From NCBI GenBank assembly GCA_947630625.1, contig CANRIL010000004.1:1-64000 (forward strand): DNA of 64,000 nucleotides, in the 5' to 3' direction. Below, piece by piece: positions 9,262 through 16,401 of this stretch (the first letter of the stretch is position 1; each line of letters begins with the position of its first letter). The position numbers and the translations under genes were made by a program. The notes below the pieces were generated by a model, which had not been told where the DNA came from, did not search any database, and was given only the letters and a program-made list of their open reading frames with translations. This stretch comes from an uncultured Clostridia bacterium (GTDB taxonomy: Bacteria > Bacillota > Clostridia > Oscillospirales > CAG-272).

Positions 9262-10596
9262 TCATCCGGTTTCTGTCTCCGCTGCGTCAGCTATCACATA
9301 GATCGTGCTGCGTATCATGCCCATCCAGCAGGTATAGGGGATCGAACCCGCTGCGTCCGGGGTAAAACGGATCAGATTGTCGCCGGGTTCCAGAGGGACG
9401 CTGAGGTTGAACTTGGGAATGTAGATTTCGTGGTTGCAGCTGTTGATGCGGTCTTCCTCGGCGTGGATCGTCCACTCAACAGGGATGCCAGCCCGCACAG
9501 TAATGACGGGATAGCCTCCGTAGTCCAGCTCTGAGCGGATGTACTGCACACCGTCCTGCACAATTGCTATACCATCTTCATCCGTTGGTCTTGCAGCCGG
9601 CGTTCCTGCACCCACCAGCGCCAACCCGCTCGCCAGCGCACTCACACCCATCGCGAGCACCAGCGCGGCGGAGGCGCAGCGCATTGGTCTGGCAAAGCGC
9701 TTGTTCAGCTTGCCGCTCGCCAGCCCCACGCCCAGCATCAGCGGGATCGTGCCCAGGCAGAAGCAGCACATGGACAGCGCGCCACGCCACCAGCTGCCCG
9801 CAGAAAGCGCGCAGACCTGCATAGCCTGCAACGGGCCGCAAGGCATCAAGCCATTCGCCAGCCCGATGACAAAGGAGGACTTCCCGGCAGAGCGTGCGAA
9901 CAGCCGTGCGCTCAAACCTTCAGGCAGACGGAACGTGAGCTTGCGCAGCCAGGCGAGGCTGCACAGCAGGTTCAACGCCATCAGCAACATGAACACCGCT
10001 GCGAAGATTTGAATTGCTGCCTTCGCCGTATTGGTGATGCTCAGCGCCGTACCCACCGCACCCACGATGCCGCCAATCAACGTGTAGGAGCACAGGCGGC
10101 CGAGATTATATAGAAAATTTGCCCGAGTCAACTTTACACCGCGCTGAGCCGAGACAGCGCTCTGAGACAGGTTGATACCGCCGCACATTGCCACGCAATG
10201 CAGCGATGTGGCCAGCCCCACGACAAACAACGCGCCCATGCCCATGCCCGCGCGAGCCGTCGGGAACGCTCGCATCCAGTCGGAAATGACCGTCCGCGTG
10301 AGCAGCAGGTAGAAAATTCCCGCCGCCGCGAGCGCAAAAAACAGCCGGAGGATGTCGCGCACCCACCCCGCGCACTTTGTACCGCGAACCAGGCCGTAGC
10401 CCGCCTCCCGCAGACGCGCGTCGATTTCCGCTTCATGCAGCTGCTTTTCGTCCCACAGCGCCGTCAGCGTTCCCTTTTGGAAACTCACAATGACCTCGGA
10501 AAGCCCTGCCATCCCCACAAGCGCACTTCGCACCGCAGTCTCGCAGTGCGGGCAGTGCATCCCCTCTACGCGCCAGGTCTTGCGGATCGCGCTCAT
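9262..10596 (-). CDS. HMA / SafE-like membrane / cupredoxin-like fusion, probable copper-handling protein
   Basis: Three modules in one 444-residue chain. Residues 1-70 form a heavy-metal-associated domain with the metal site GMHCPHC (Cys15, Cys18). A membrane region follows with about seven helices and the motif LHCVAMCGGI and then LANGLMPCGPLQ, the sulfite-exporter TauE/SafE or DsbD-like family with paired Cys. The last 100 residues form a beta-rich cupredoxin-like domain with NSCNHEIYIP and a C-terminal TCWMGM, plausible metal ligands outside the membrane. Related fusions are usually tied to copper export or delivery. The ATG overlaps the stop of the upstream lipoprotein gene by 4 bases, so the two are translationally coupled. 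Substrate and direction are inferred. Confidence 0.8.
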   Translation of the reverse strand: MSAIRKTWRVEGMHCPHCETAVRSALVGMAGLSEVIVSFQKGTLTALWDEKQLHEAEIDARLREAGYGLVRGTKCAGWVRDILRLFFALAAAGIFYLLLTRTVISDWMRAFPTARAGMGMGALFVVGLATSLHCVAMCGGINLSQSAVSAQRGVKLTRANFLYNLGRLCSYTLIGGIVGAVGTALSITNTAKAAIQIFAAVFMLLMALNLLCSLAWLRKLTFRLPEGLSARLFARSAGKSSFVIGLANGLMPCGPLQAMQVCALSAGSWWRGALSMCCFCLGTIPLMLGVGLASGKLNKRFARPMRCASAALVLAMGVSALASGLALVGAGTPAARPTDEDGIAIVQDGVQYIRSELDYGGYPVITVRAGIPVEWTIHAEEDRINSCNHEIYIPKFNLSVPLEPGDNLIRFTPDAAGSIPYTCWMGMIRSTIYVIADAAETETG

Positions 10597-11120
10597 GAGA
10601 ACTTTTTCCAGTTGATGAAAGCGGGGGCGTTGGCTTTTAGCTCGGATGCAGGGATCACTACGCTGTCGTCCCCAACGGACGCTTCGCCCACGGGCAGAGG
10701 ATTACAGCCGCCGACTACCGCGCCGACCGAATAGAGACCGAACTGATTGCCGCAGTTCTGGCAGATCAAGAGACCGTCCTTGTAAACAAAGTAGGCGTAG
10801 GGCGAACCCGCGCAGGACTGGCAAGTGTTGTACGCAAGCCGCACCTGATCTCCATCCAGCAGCGCGATCAGCTGCATCGATGTACCATCCTGTTCCCAGT
10901 CGATAAAGCTAGGCTGAGCGCTCAGGCTGTCCAGCGGGATCGTCAGGTCGCCTGAGTCTGTCCCGGAATTTGCTGCGGCCTCATTTATCAAGGAGCCCGC
11001 CGAAGCCGCGTTCTCCGTCGGTGAAACCGCAGCTTTCGGAGAGGCCGAACCGCTGCCGCAGGCGGTCAGTATTGCCATAAGCGTCAAGAACGCAAGCATA
11101 AAGAGCATGTTTCTTTTCAT
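10593..11120 (-). CDS. DUF2318-like lipoprotein with paired CxxC motifs
   Basis: Signal peptide with lipobox LTAC near residue 21, a low-complexity Ser/Ala/Thr linker, then a domain with NTCQSCAGSPYAYF and ICQNCGNQFGL. This matches the DUF2318 family, predicted to bind metal or an Fe-S centre at paired CxxC motifs. I use the ATG at 11120 because GGAGGAATCC lies just upstream; the track start is 8 codons longer. It precedes and overlaps the HMA/SafE-like fusion by 4 bases, so both probably work together in extracytoplasmic metal handling. Confidence 0.8.
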   Translation of the reverse strand: MKRNMLFMLAFLTLMAILTACGSGSASPKAAVSPTENAASAGSLINEAAANSGTDSGDLTIPLDSLSAQPSFIDWEQDGTSMQLIALLDGDQVRLAYNTCQSCAGSPYAYFVYKDGLLICQNCGNQFGLYSVGAVVGGCNPLPVGEASVGDDSVVIPASELKANAPAFINWKKFS

Positions 11121-11185
11121 TGTGGATTCCTCCTTCATCATCATTTTATCCTATCCCCTTCCATCGGCAGCCTGACTTGTGCGTA

Positions 11186-11340
11186 TCATATCCAGAAAAT
11201 ACCGATGCACGCGTGTGTCGTCGTAAAATACAGCATCACGCCTTCTACCGTCACGGAATGCCGCATGTGAAACGGTTCTTTATTCCACTCGCACAGCAGC
11301 TCCCACGCTTCGCCTTTTGCGGTTTCCTTTGACGATCTGG
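11186..11340 (-). pseudogene. Remnant of an HD-domain protein N-terminus
   Basis: Reading the minus strand into the stop at 11186-11188 gives KETAKGEAWELLCEWNKEP followed by FHMRHSVTVEGVMLYF. This resembles the first helices of small HD-domain phosphohydrolases (typically EEAWELLCEYNK...HALTVEGVM). No start codon is present where one is expected, although AAGGAAGG lies nearby. Just after VMLYF the sequence leaves the family and enters the 17-bp repeat. I read it as a decayed fragment; the family match is from memory. Confidence 0.4.
11197..11213. repeat. 17-bp direct repeat, right copy
   Basis: Second perfect copy of AAATACCGATGCACGCG (first at 9202-9218). On the minus strand both copies encode ACIGI in one frame. 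Here the copy ends the HD-domain remnant. The remainder of the 11121-11652 gap contains the cysK promoter region. Confidence 0.7.
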
Positions 11341-11481
11341 TCTTTCCTTCCTTTTCTCTTTTATGTCCGAGAATATGTATATTAAGTCTATCGACATAGT
11401 AAGTATTATATGCAATTTCATCCCATCTGTCAATAGCACCGAATCAAAAAGCAAAGATATTCCCTATTTTTCGGATAGAGG

Positions 11482-11510
11482 TTGACAAAAGGACTGTCGA
11501 GTGATATAAT
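11482..11510 (+). promoter_or_regulatory. Consensus sigma-A promoter of cysK
   Basis: A perfect TTGACA (11482-11487) and perfect TATAAT (11505-11510) are separated by 17 bases. Transcription would start near 11517, leaving a leader of about 135 bases before cysK. Confidence 0.9.
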
Positions 11511-11511
11511 G

Positions 11512-11528
11512 CCTATATATCCGATAGG
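11512..11528. promoter_or_regulatory. Possible Rrf2-type operator at the cysK start site
   Basis: CCTAT-N7-ATAGG is an inverted repeat covering the predicted transcription start. A related CCTA...TAGG pair sits in the promoter of the nearby rrf2 gene, so this is a plausible binding site for that regulator. The assignment is inferred. Confidence 0.45.
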
Positions 11529-11652
11529 TTAAATAGCGTATTGGTGGAAAGCTGTTATCGGAACAGCCGATGATGCTGCTGTGAAGTACATCAAATTCAT
11601 CACTGCACGAATATAATATACAACAAACAAAGCCGAGAGGAGCAAAATATCA

Positions 11653-12582
11653 ATGAGAACATATGACAAGATCACCGATTTGATCGGCGGAACGCCGCTT
11701 TTGAAGCTGACGAACTACATCCGGGAAAAGAAACTGGGCGCGACTGTTTACGGCAAGCTGGAATACTTTAATCCCGCTGGCAGCGTCAAGGACAGGATCG
11801 CCAAGGCCATGATCGACGACGCGGAAGCAAAAGGCGTGCTGAAGCCCGACTCGGTTATTATCGAGCCTACCAGCGGCAATACCGGCATTGGACTCTCTGC
11901 CGTTGCAGCTGCAAGAGGATATAAAATCATTCTCACCATGCCGGATACCATGAGTATCGAGCGGCGGAATCTTCTCAAAGCCTACGGCGCAGAACTGGTG
12001 CTGACCGAAGGAGTCAAGGGAATGAAGGGCGCTATCGCCAAAGCGCAGGAACTGGCAAAAGCAACACCGCACAGCTTTATTCCCAGCCAGTTTACCAATC
12101 CCGCAAATCCGGATATCCACCGCAAAACAACCGGCCCGGAAATCTGGGAGGATACCGACGGAAAAGTGGATATCTTTGTTGCGGGCGTCGGCACCGGCGG
12201 AACGGTGACGGGTGTCGGTGAATATCTCAAGTCCAAAAATCCGAATGTTAAAGTTGTTGCCGTGGAACCGGCAGGCTCTCCCGTCCTTTCCAAAGGAACA
12301 GCCGGACCGCATAAGATCCAGGGCATCGGCGCCGGTTTTGTGCCGGATACGCTGAACACAGAGATCTATGACGAGATCATCGCCGTGGAAAATGAGGATG
12401 CTTTCGAAACGGGACGTACATTGGCACGGAAGGAAGGTCTTCTGGTCGGTATTTCTTCGGGCGCCGCGGTTTATGCGGCGACGCAGCTTGCGCTTCGGCC
12501 GGAGAACAAAGGAAAGGTCATTGTCGCTTTGCTGCCGGATACCGGTGAGAGATACCTCTCCACTCCTATGTTTGCAGAGTAA
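11653..12582 (+). CDS. cysK: Cysteine synthase A (O-acetylserine sulfhydrylase)
   Basis: PLP enzyme making L-cysteine from O-acetylserine and sulfide in the cytoplasm. It has GGTPLLKL near the N-terminus, the PLP lysine in NPAGSVKDR (Lys46), the substrate loop [10 protein letters not shown] (about 73-82), the phosphate-binding [10 protein letters not shown] and the C-terminal SSGAA. At 309 residues it is full length. GAGAGGAGC lies upstream of the ATG. It has its own consensus promoter with an inverted repeat at the start site and converges on the Rrf2 regulator, with metY 2 kb downstream. Together these suggest a sulfur-responsive group. Confidence 0.97.
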   Translation: MRTYDKITDLIGGTPLLKLTNYIREKKLGATVYGKLEYFNPAGSVKDRIAKAMIDDAEAKGVLKPDSVIIEPTSGNTGIGLSAVAAARGYKIILTMPDTMSIERRNLLKAYGAELVLTEGVKGMKGAIAKAQELAKATPHSFIPSQFTNPANPDIHRKTTGPEIWEDTDGKVDIFVAGVGTGGTVTGVGEYLKSKNPNVKVVAVEPAGSPVLSKGTAGPHKIQGIGAGFVPDTLNTEIYDEIIAVENEDAFETGRTLARKEGLLVGISSGAAVYAATQLALRPENKGKVIVALLPDTGERYLSTPMFAE

Positions 12583-12599
12583 ACAAACAAAAAAGAATT

Positions 12600-12640
12600 C
12601 CGCCGCTTTTGTGTCAGGCACGAAAGCGGCGGTGATCTTT
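12600..12640. terminator. Bidirectional terminator between cysK and the rrf2 gene
   Basis: CCGCCGCTTT and AAAGCGGCGG form a perfect 10-bp stem with A-rich sequence on the left and T-rich sequence on the right. It serves the convergent genes on both sides. Confidence 0.85.
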
Positions 12641-12642
12641 TG

Positions 12643-13080
12643 TCAGATCATATAATTGTCAATGTTTCTCGCATTTTGTTGGTCGATAATATCCTGCAAA
12701 GTAATTCCGTCAAAATATTCGTTTATCACCTTGTATAATCCCTGCCACACGGGAAGTGTCGGACATTCGGCACTGCGTTTGCATTCTTCCGGATTTTTTC
12801 CGACACACGCTACCGGGGCAAAATCTCCCTCTGTCAACCGCAAAATCTCGCCTACCGTATACTTGCCGGGTTCTTTCACGAGCATATATCCGCCTTGTTT
12901 TCCGCGGTTTGTACGCAAAAGGTCTGATCTGTTTAAGATAGGTACGATCTGTTCAAGATATTTCTTTGAGATGTCCTGCCGCTTGGCAATGTCTTTTAAT
13001 GCAATATATCCCTCTTTCCGATGCTCGGCAAGATCAATAAGCATCCGAAGCGCATAGCGGCCTTTTGTTGATATTTTCAT
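12643..13080 (-). CDS. Rrf2-family regulator with candidate Fe-S cysteines (IscR/CymR type)
   Basis: Small winged-helix repressor. The N-terminal half (MKISTKGRYALRML, DIAKRQDISKKYLEQI, RTNRGKQGGYML) is the standard Rrf2 DNA-binding domain. The C-terminal half carries Cys92, Cys100 and Cys106, the pattern of 2Fe-2S ligands in IscR; Bacillus CymR lacks these. It sits between cysK and the LysR-metY pair, which suggests control of cysteine synthesis by Fe-S or sulfur status. Its own promoter (TTGAAA-17-TATTAT) overlaps an ACCTA...TAGGT repeat, suggesting autoregulation. Naming it iscR or cymR would go beyond the evidence. Confidence 0.9.
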   Translation of the reverse strand: MKISTKGRYALRMLIDLAEHRKEGYIALKDIAKRQDISKKYLEQIVPILNRSDLLRTNRGKQGGYMLVKEPGKYTVGEILRLTEGDFAPVACVGKNPEECKRSAECPTLPVWQGLYKVINEYFDGITLQDIIDQQNARNIDNYMI

Positions 13081-13105
13081 AAAGAAAGACTCCTTATCAT
13101 CGCAT

Positions 13106-13139
13106 ACCTAATAATAACATATATTTAATAGGTTTTCAA
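13106..13139 (-). promoter_or_regulatory. Promoter and likely operator of the rrf2 gene
   Basis: On the minus strand TTGAAA (13134-13139) and TATTAT (13111-13116) are 17 bases apart. ACCTA (13106-13110) and TAGGT (13129-13133) form an inverted repeat spanning the spacer and -10 region, a good position for autorepression. Confidence 0.6.
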
Positions 13140-13176
13140 GGGGAATGTTATGAACCCCTCATTTTCTGCGTCCGTA

Positions 13177-13205
13177 TTGACTTTGGAACGGTTATATGAT
13201 ATACC
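13177..13205 (+). promoter_or_regulatory. Promoter of the LysR gene
   Basis: TTGACT (13177-13182) and TATACC (13200-13205) are separated by 17 bases. A CCTATC half-site similar to the cysK operator lies just downstream. Confidence 0.65.
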
Positions 13206-13254
13206 ATGTATATAAAGCCTATCAGTAAAGTAAGAAATTAAAAGAGAACCTGCT

Positions 13255-14175
13255 ATGACACTGCAACAGATACATTACGCCATCACGATTGCCGAAAGCG
13301 GCTCATTAAACAAGGCTGCCGAAATTTTATATATTGCACAACCTTCTCTCACCAGCTCCATGCAGGAGCTTGAAAGAGAACTCGGAATTACGATTTTCAA
13401 TCGCAGTGGCCGAGGCGTTACGCTGACAGCCGACGGTATAGAGTTTTTGCAATATGCAAAGCAAATCTACAGTCAGTATGAAGATCTCATTGAAAAATAT
13501 GAGGATCCGAAAACATTGAAAAAGAAATTCGGAGTCTCCACGCAGCACTATTCTTTTGCGGTAAAAGCGTTTGTGGAGCTGGTAAAATCATTTGATACCC
13601 CCTTCTATGAATTCGCCATTCGGGAAACGAAAACAAAAGATGTTATCAGCGATGTCGCGTCTATGAAAAGCGAGATCGGCATTTTATATCTCAGCGATTT
13701 TAACCGTGCTGCGATCAATAAACTTTTGCGTACCGCGGGACTTGAATTTCATCATTTGATCAACTGCAGCGCATATGTTTATTTATGGTCAGGTCATCCG
13801 CTTTCAAAAAAGGAATCCATTCGGTTTGAGGAACTCGCGGATTACCCCTGCCTTTCTTTTGAGCAGGGTGATACCAGTTCGTTTTATTTTGCGGAAGAAA
13901 TTCTAAGCACAAGTGAATATATTCGCACAATTAAAGCAAACGACCGGGCAACGATGTTAAATCTGATGATCGGCCTGAACGGATATACCCTTTGCTCCGG
14001 TATTATCTGCGAAGAACTCAACGGCGATGATTATATTGCCGTACCGTTTGAAGCCGATTCTGTTGAAGAAAACAGTGTGATGGAGATAGGATACATTACT
14101 AGAAAGAACAGTTTGCTGAGCAATATCGGGCAGAAATATATAGAGGAAATAGAAATGTATTTGAAGATAACATAA
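13255..14175 (+). CDS. LysR-family transcriptional regulator
   Basis: 306 residues with the N-terminal LysR winged helix (LQQIHYAITIAESGSLNKAAE, AQPSLTSSMQELERELG) and a C-terminal effector-binding periplasmic-protein fold. The effector is unknown. It lies in the same direction as metY, with the metY promoter and leader between them, and next to cysK and an Rrf2 gene. A role in activating sulfur assimilation, as for CysB-, CmbR- or YtlI-like proteins, is likely but inferred. The long palindrome upstream of metY is a possible target. Confidence 0.92.
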   Translation: MTLQQIHYAITIAESGSLNKAAEILYIAQPSLTSSMQELERELGITIFNRSGRGVTLTADGIEFLQYAKQIYSQYEDLIEKYEDPKTLKKKFGVSTQHYSFAVKAFVELVKSFDTPFYEFAIRETKTKDVISDVASMKSEIGILYLSDFNRAAINKLLRTAGLEFHHLINCSAYVYLWSGHPLSKKESIRFEELADYPCLSFEQGDTSSFYFAEEILSTSEYIRTIKANDRATMLNLMIGLNGYTLCSGIICEELNGDDYIAVPFEADSVEENSVMEIGYITRKNSLLSNIGQKYIEEIEMYLKIT

Positions 14176-14202
14176 TACCATATCACACATATAGGCTTAA
14201 TC

Positions 14203-14257
14203 TATAACTCGGCATTGACTTTCCGTATTAGACAGAAGGCAGACGCCGAGTTATAAT
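14203..14257 (+). promoter_or_regulatory. metY promoter inside an 11-bp perfect inverted repeat
   Basis: TATAACTCGGC (14203-14213) and GCCGAGTTATA (14245-14255) are perfect inverted arms 31 bases apart. The right arm overlaps the -10 TATAAT (14252-14257). The -35 is probably TAGACA (14229-14234), with 17-base spacing. The arms may be regulator sites, for example for the adjacent LysR protein. Confidence 0.65.
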
Positions 14258-14287
14258 CATATTGTAAACAAAAAGGAGACGAAAACA

Positions 14288-14368
14288 GTGAGAAAAGAAT
14301 CCTGTCGGAGGAATATTTCCTGCATTTCATTTTCCGTGCTGCTGAGCCTTGATCGAATGTGCGGATGA
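14288..14368 (+). CDS. Cysteine-containing leader peptide upstream of metY
   Basis: A 26-residue ORF starting GTG, with AAGGAG nine bases upstream and a TGA end. The peptide begins MRKESCRRNISC and ends LSLDRMCG. It has three Cys codons, two near the start and one next to the stop. It is too short for the ORF track. It lies between the metY promoter and metY, the position of an attenuator peptide. Cys-rich leader peptides that sense cysteinyl-tRNA are known upstream of sulfur genes in actinobacteria; this one would be an analogous case. A short GCGGCA/TGCCGC hairpin next to the metY Shine-Dalgarno could be its partner. Confidence 0.6.
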   Translation: MRKESCRRNISCISFSVLLSLDRMCG

Positions 14369-14460
14369 GTTCTCTGTCGATCCCAAACATCAACCACGTT
14401 AAAGTTAAAATAAAAATTGAAGCGGCATGACAAGCGGCATTGCCGCAGGAGGATAAAACT

Positions 14461-15765
14461 ATGGGGAACATTCATGATCCTAAGAACTGGAGCTTTGAAA
14501 CCAGACAGTTACATATCGGTCAGGAGAAGGCTGACCCTGCAACCGACGCAAGGGCGGTGCCGATTTACGCGTCCACCTCATTTGTATTTCACAATTCACA
14601 GCACGCGGCAGACAGGTTCGGTCTAAGAGATGCAGGCAACATCTATGGCAGACTGACAAATCCGACACAGGACATTTTTGAGCAGCGTATTGCATCGCTT
14701 GAAGGCGGCACGGCGGCGCTGGCAACCGCCTCCGGTGCAGCGGCGGTCAACTATGCAATCAGCGCGCTTGCGAGAAGCGGCGAACATATCGTTGCGTCTA
14801 AGACAATTTACGGCGGCACATACAATCTGCTGGCGCATACGCTCCCGCTTTCGAGCGGCATCACAACGACTTTTGTCGACCCCGATGAGGACGGCTCCTT
14901 TGAGGCGGCGATCAGGGAAAACACGAAGGCGATCTTCATTGAAACGCTCGGCAACCCGAACTCGAATATCATTGATATTGAAGCTGTCGCCGCTGTGGCT
15001 CACAAGCATGGCATTCCGCTGGTCATTGATTCCACCTTTGCGACCCCGTATCTCATTCGCCCGATCGAATACGGCGCGGATATCGTCGTTCACTCCGCGA
15101 CGAAGTTTATCGGCGGTCACGGAACCGCCATCGGCGGCGTGATCGTGGACGGCGGACATTTTGACTGGAAGGCTTCCGGCAAATATCCGTGGATCTCCGA
15201 GGCGAATCCCAGTTATCACGGCATTTCCTTTGCCGATGCGGTCGGCCCTGCCGCCTTCGTCACATATATCCGCGCAATTTTGCTTCGTGATACGGGCTCG
15301 ACACTTTCACCTTTCCACGCGTTTTTGTTCCTGCAAGGCCTGGAAACCCTCTCCCTGCGTGTAGAGCGTCACGTCGAAAACGCGTTGAAGATCGTGGAAT
15401 ATCTCGATCATCATCCGCAGGTGGAAGCGGTGCATCATCCCTCTCTCGAAAGCGAACCGAGCCACAAGCTGTATCGGAAATACTTCCCGAACGGGGCGGG
15501 ATCAATCTTTACTTTTGAAGTCAAGGGGAACGCTGCGACAGCGCAAAAGTTCATTGACAATCTCGCGATCTTCTCTCTGCTAGCCAACGTCGCCGACGTA
15601 AAGTCTTTGGTGATACATCCGGCCAGCACGACCCATTCGCAGCTTACCGAAGACGAGCTGCTGGATCAGGGCATCAAGCCGAATACCATCCGCCTGTCCA
15701 TCGGCACGGAAGATGTAAAGGATTTGATCGCAGCCATCGACGAAGCGTTCAAGGCAATCGAGTAA
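14461..15765 (+). CDS. metY: O-acetylhomoserine sulfhydrylase
   Basis: Cys/Met-metabolism PLP enzyme that makes homocysteine from O-acetylhomoserine and sulfide. Seen are RAVPIYASTSF, YGRLTNPTQ, ETLGNPNSNI, DSTFATPYL and the PLP lysine motif SATKFIGGHG (Lys215 from the chosen start). The length of 434 residues and the FLQGLETLSLR segment fit MetY better than the shorter MetB/MetC. AGGAGG lies eight bases upstream of 14461, so I reject the track start 7 codons earlier. A leader peptide and a possible attenuating hairpin precede it. With cysK it covers direct sulfhydrylation to both sulfur amino acids. Confidence 0.95.
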   Translation: MGNIHDPKNWSFETRQLHIGQEKADPATDARAVPIYASTSFVFHNSQHAADRFGLRDAGNIYGRLTNPTQDIFEQRIASLEGGTAALATASGAAAVNYAISALARSGEHIVASKTIYGGTYNLLAHTLPLSSGITTTFVDPDEDGSFEAAIRENTKAIFIETLGNPNSNIIDIEAVAAVAHKHGIPLVIDSTFATPYLIRPIEYGADIVVHSATKFIGGHGTAIGGVIVDGGHFDWKASGKYPWISEANPSYHGISFADAVGPAAFVTYIRAILLRDTGSTLSPFHAFLFLQGLETLSLRVERHVENALKIVEYLDHHPQVEAVHHPSLESEPSHKLYRKYFPNGAGSIFTFEVKGNAATAQKFIDNLAIFSLLANVADVKSLVIHPASTTHSQLTEDELLDQGIKPNTIRLSIGTEDVKDLIAAIDEAFKAIE

Positions 15766-15873
15766 AATGCTCTGAAATGCGCCGGACTTTCAAGCGAAGA
15801 AGCGGCAGAACAGAGCGAAATAATCTGTACTGCCGCAAACAAAGACTTATTTAACATCCTTTAAGAAAACAAC

Positions 15874-15913
15874 AAACCCGAACGTTTCACCAATAGTTAA
15901 AACGTTCGGGTTT
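15874..15913. terminator. Bidirectional terminator between metY and tRNA-Leu
   Basis: AAACCCGAACGTTT pairs perfectly with AAACGTTCGGGTTT. It ends the tRNA transcript on the minus strand and metY on the plus strand. Confidence 0.85.
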
Positions 15914-15924
15914 GAATGCTTTAA

Positions 15925-16008
15925 TGCGGGTAAAAGGACTTGAACCTTCATGAAGTTGCCCTCACTAGAACCTGAATCTAGCGCGTCTGCCAATTCCGCC
16001 ATACCCGC
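15925..16008 (-). tRNA. tRNA-Leu (anticodon CAG)
   Basis: The reverse complement starts GCGGGTATGGCGGAATTGG and ends with the TTCAAGTCC T-arm and TACCCGC plus discriminator A. The 7-bp acceptor stem is perfect. The anticodon loop TTCAGGT gives CAG, and the long variable arm is typical of Leu. CCA is not encoded. The 5' leader contains two tandem hairpins that copy the first bases of this tRNA. Confidence 0.95.
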
Positions 16009-16130
16009 GAACTTTGTGAGCGGGTATGGTGGAATACTTGCACCAACTTGTTGGTGCTCACATACCCGCGAATTCTATGAGCGGGTGTGGCGAAATTTTT
16101 GCACCAGCTTGCTGGTGCCCACATACCCGC
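16009..16130 (-). repeat. Two tandem 61-bp tRNA-mimicking hairpin units in the tRNA-Leu leader
   Basis: Units 16009-16069 and 16070-16130 are each exactly 61 bp and similar throughout. On the minus strand each begins GCGGGTATGTG, copying the 5' end of the tRNA. Each then has an inner hairpin (GCACCAA/TTGGTGC or GCACCAGC/GCTGGTGC) and ends in a segment complementary to the tRNA 5' end (CACCATACCCGC or CGCCACACCCGC). Each unit therefore folds into an acceptor-like stem, and its 3' arm could also pair with the true tRNA 5' end. Both lie between the tRNA promoter and the tRNA. Confidence 0.85.
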
Positions 16131-16162
16131 GAATGTTACGTCGGTTTTATCCGACGCGTGAT

Positions 16163-16191
16163 ATTATACACTATTCCGCCCGATTTGTAAA
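16163..16191 (-). promoter_or_regulatory. Promoter of the tRNA-Leu(CAG) transcript
   Basis: On the minus strand TTTACA (16186-16191) and TATAAT (16163-16168) are 17 bases apart. Transcripts would begin near 16156 and contain a small CGTCGG/CCGACG hairpin and the two 61-bp units before the tRNA. Confidence 0.8.
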
Positions 16192-16246
16192 CCCCTTTTT
16201 TCAAAAAAATCAAAATCGAACGTCCAGTCATCGCTCGCAGCGTGCC

Positions 16247-16267
16247 GGGACAGTCTGCGACTGTCCC
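16247..16267. other. Small perfect hairpin of unknown role
   Basis: GGGACAGT and ACTGTCCC form an 8-bp stem with a 5-base loop in the gap between the tRNA promoter and fhs. No T tract follows. A second hairpin, GGGGAA...TTCCCC at 16334-16360, is the likely weak terminator of fhs. Confidence 0.4.
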
Positions 16268-16401
16268 ATACATGCCGTTATTGCAGCGCAGGCTGCATTC
16301 AGCATCTCGCCTTACATCCTTGCGCCGTAAATAGGGGAAACTTCCCCCGGAAGCTTCCCCTGCAAAAAATCATTATTTATAAACCGTCACCGAACGGGTC
16401 A

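Noticed and set aside
11650-12621. 323-residue minus-strand ORF over cysK
   Set aside because: Antisense shadow of a clear cysteine synthase gene; no domain and no ribosome-binding site.
14258-14460. SAM or S-box riboswitch upstream of metY
   Set aside because: No SAM-I core motifs (CTTATC-type kink-turn and GGGAC) are seen; the leader instead holds a short ORF.
16009-16130. CRISPR array
   Set aside because: Only two directly adjacent units without spacers, and the units match the neighbouring tRNA; no cas genes.
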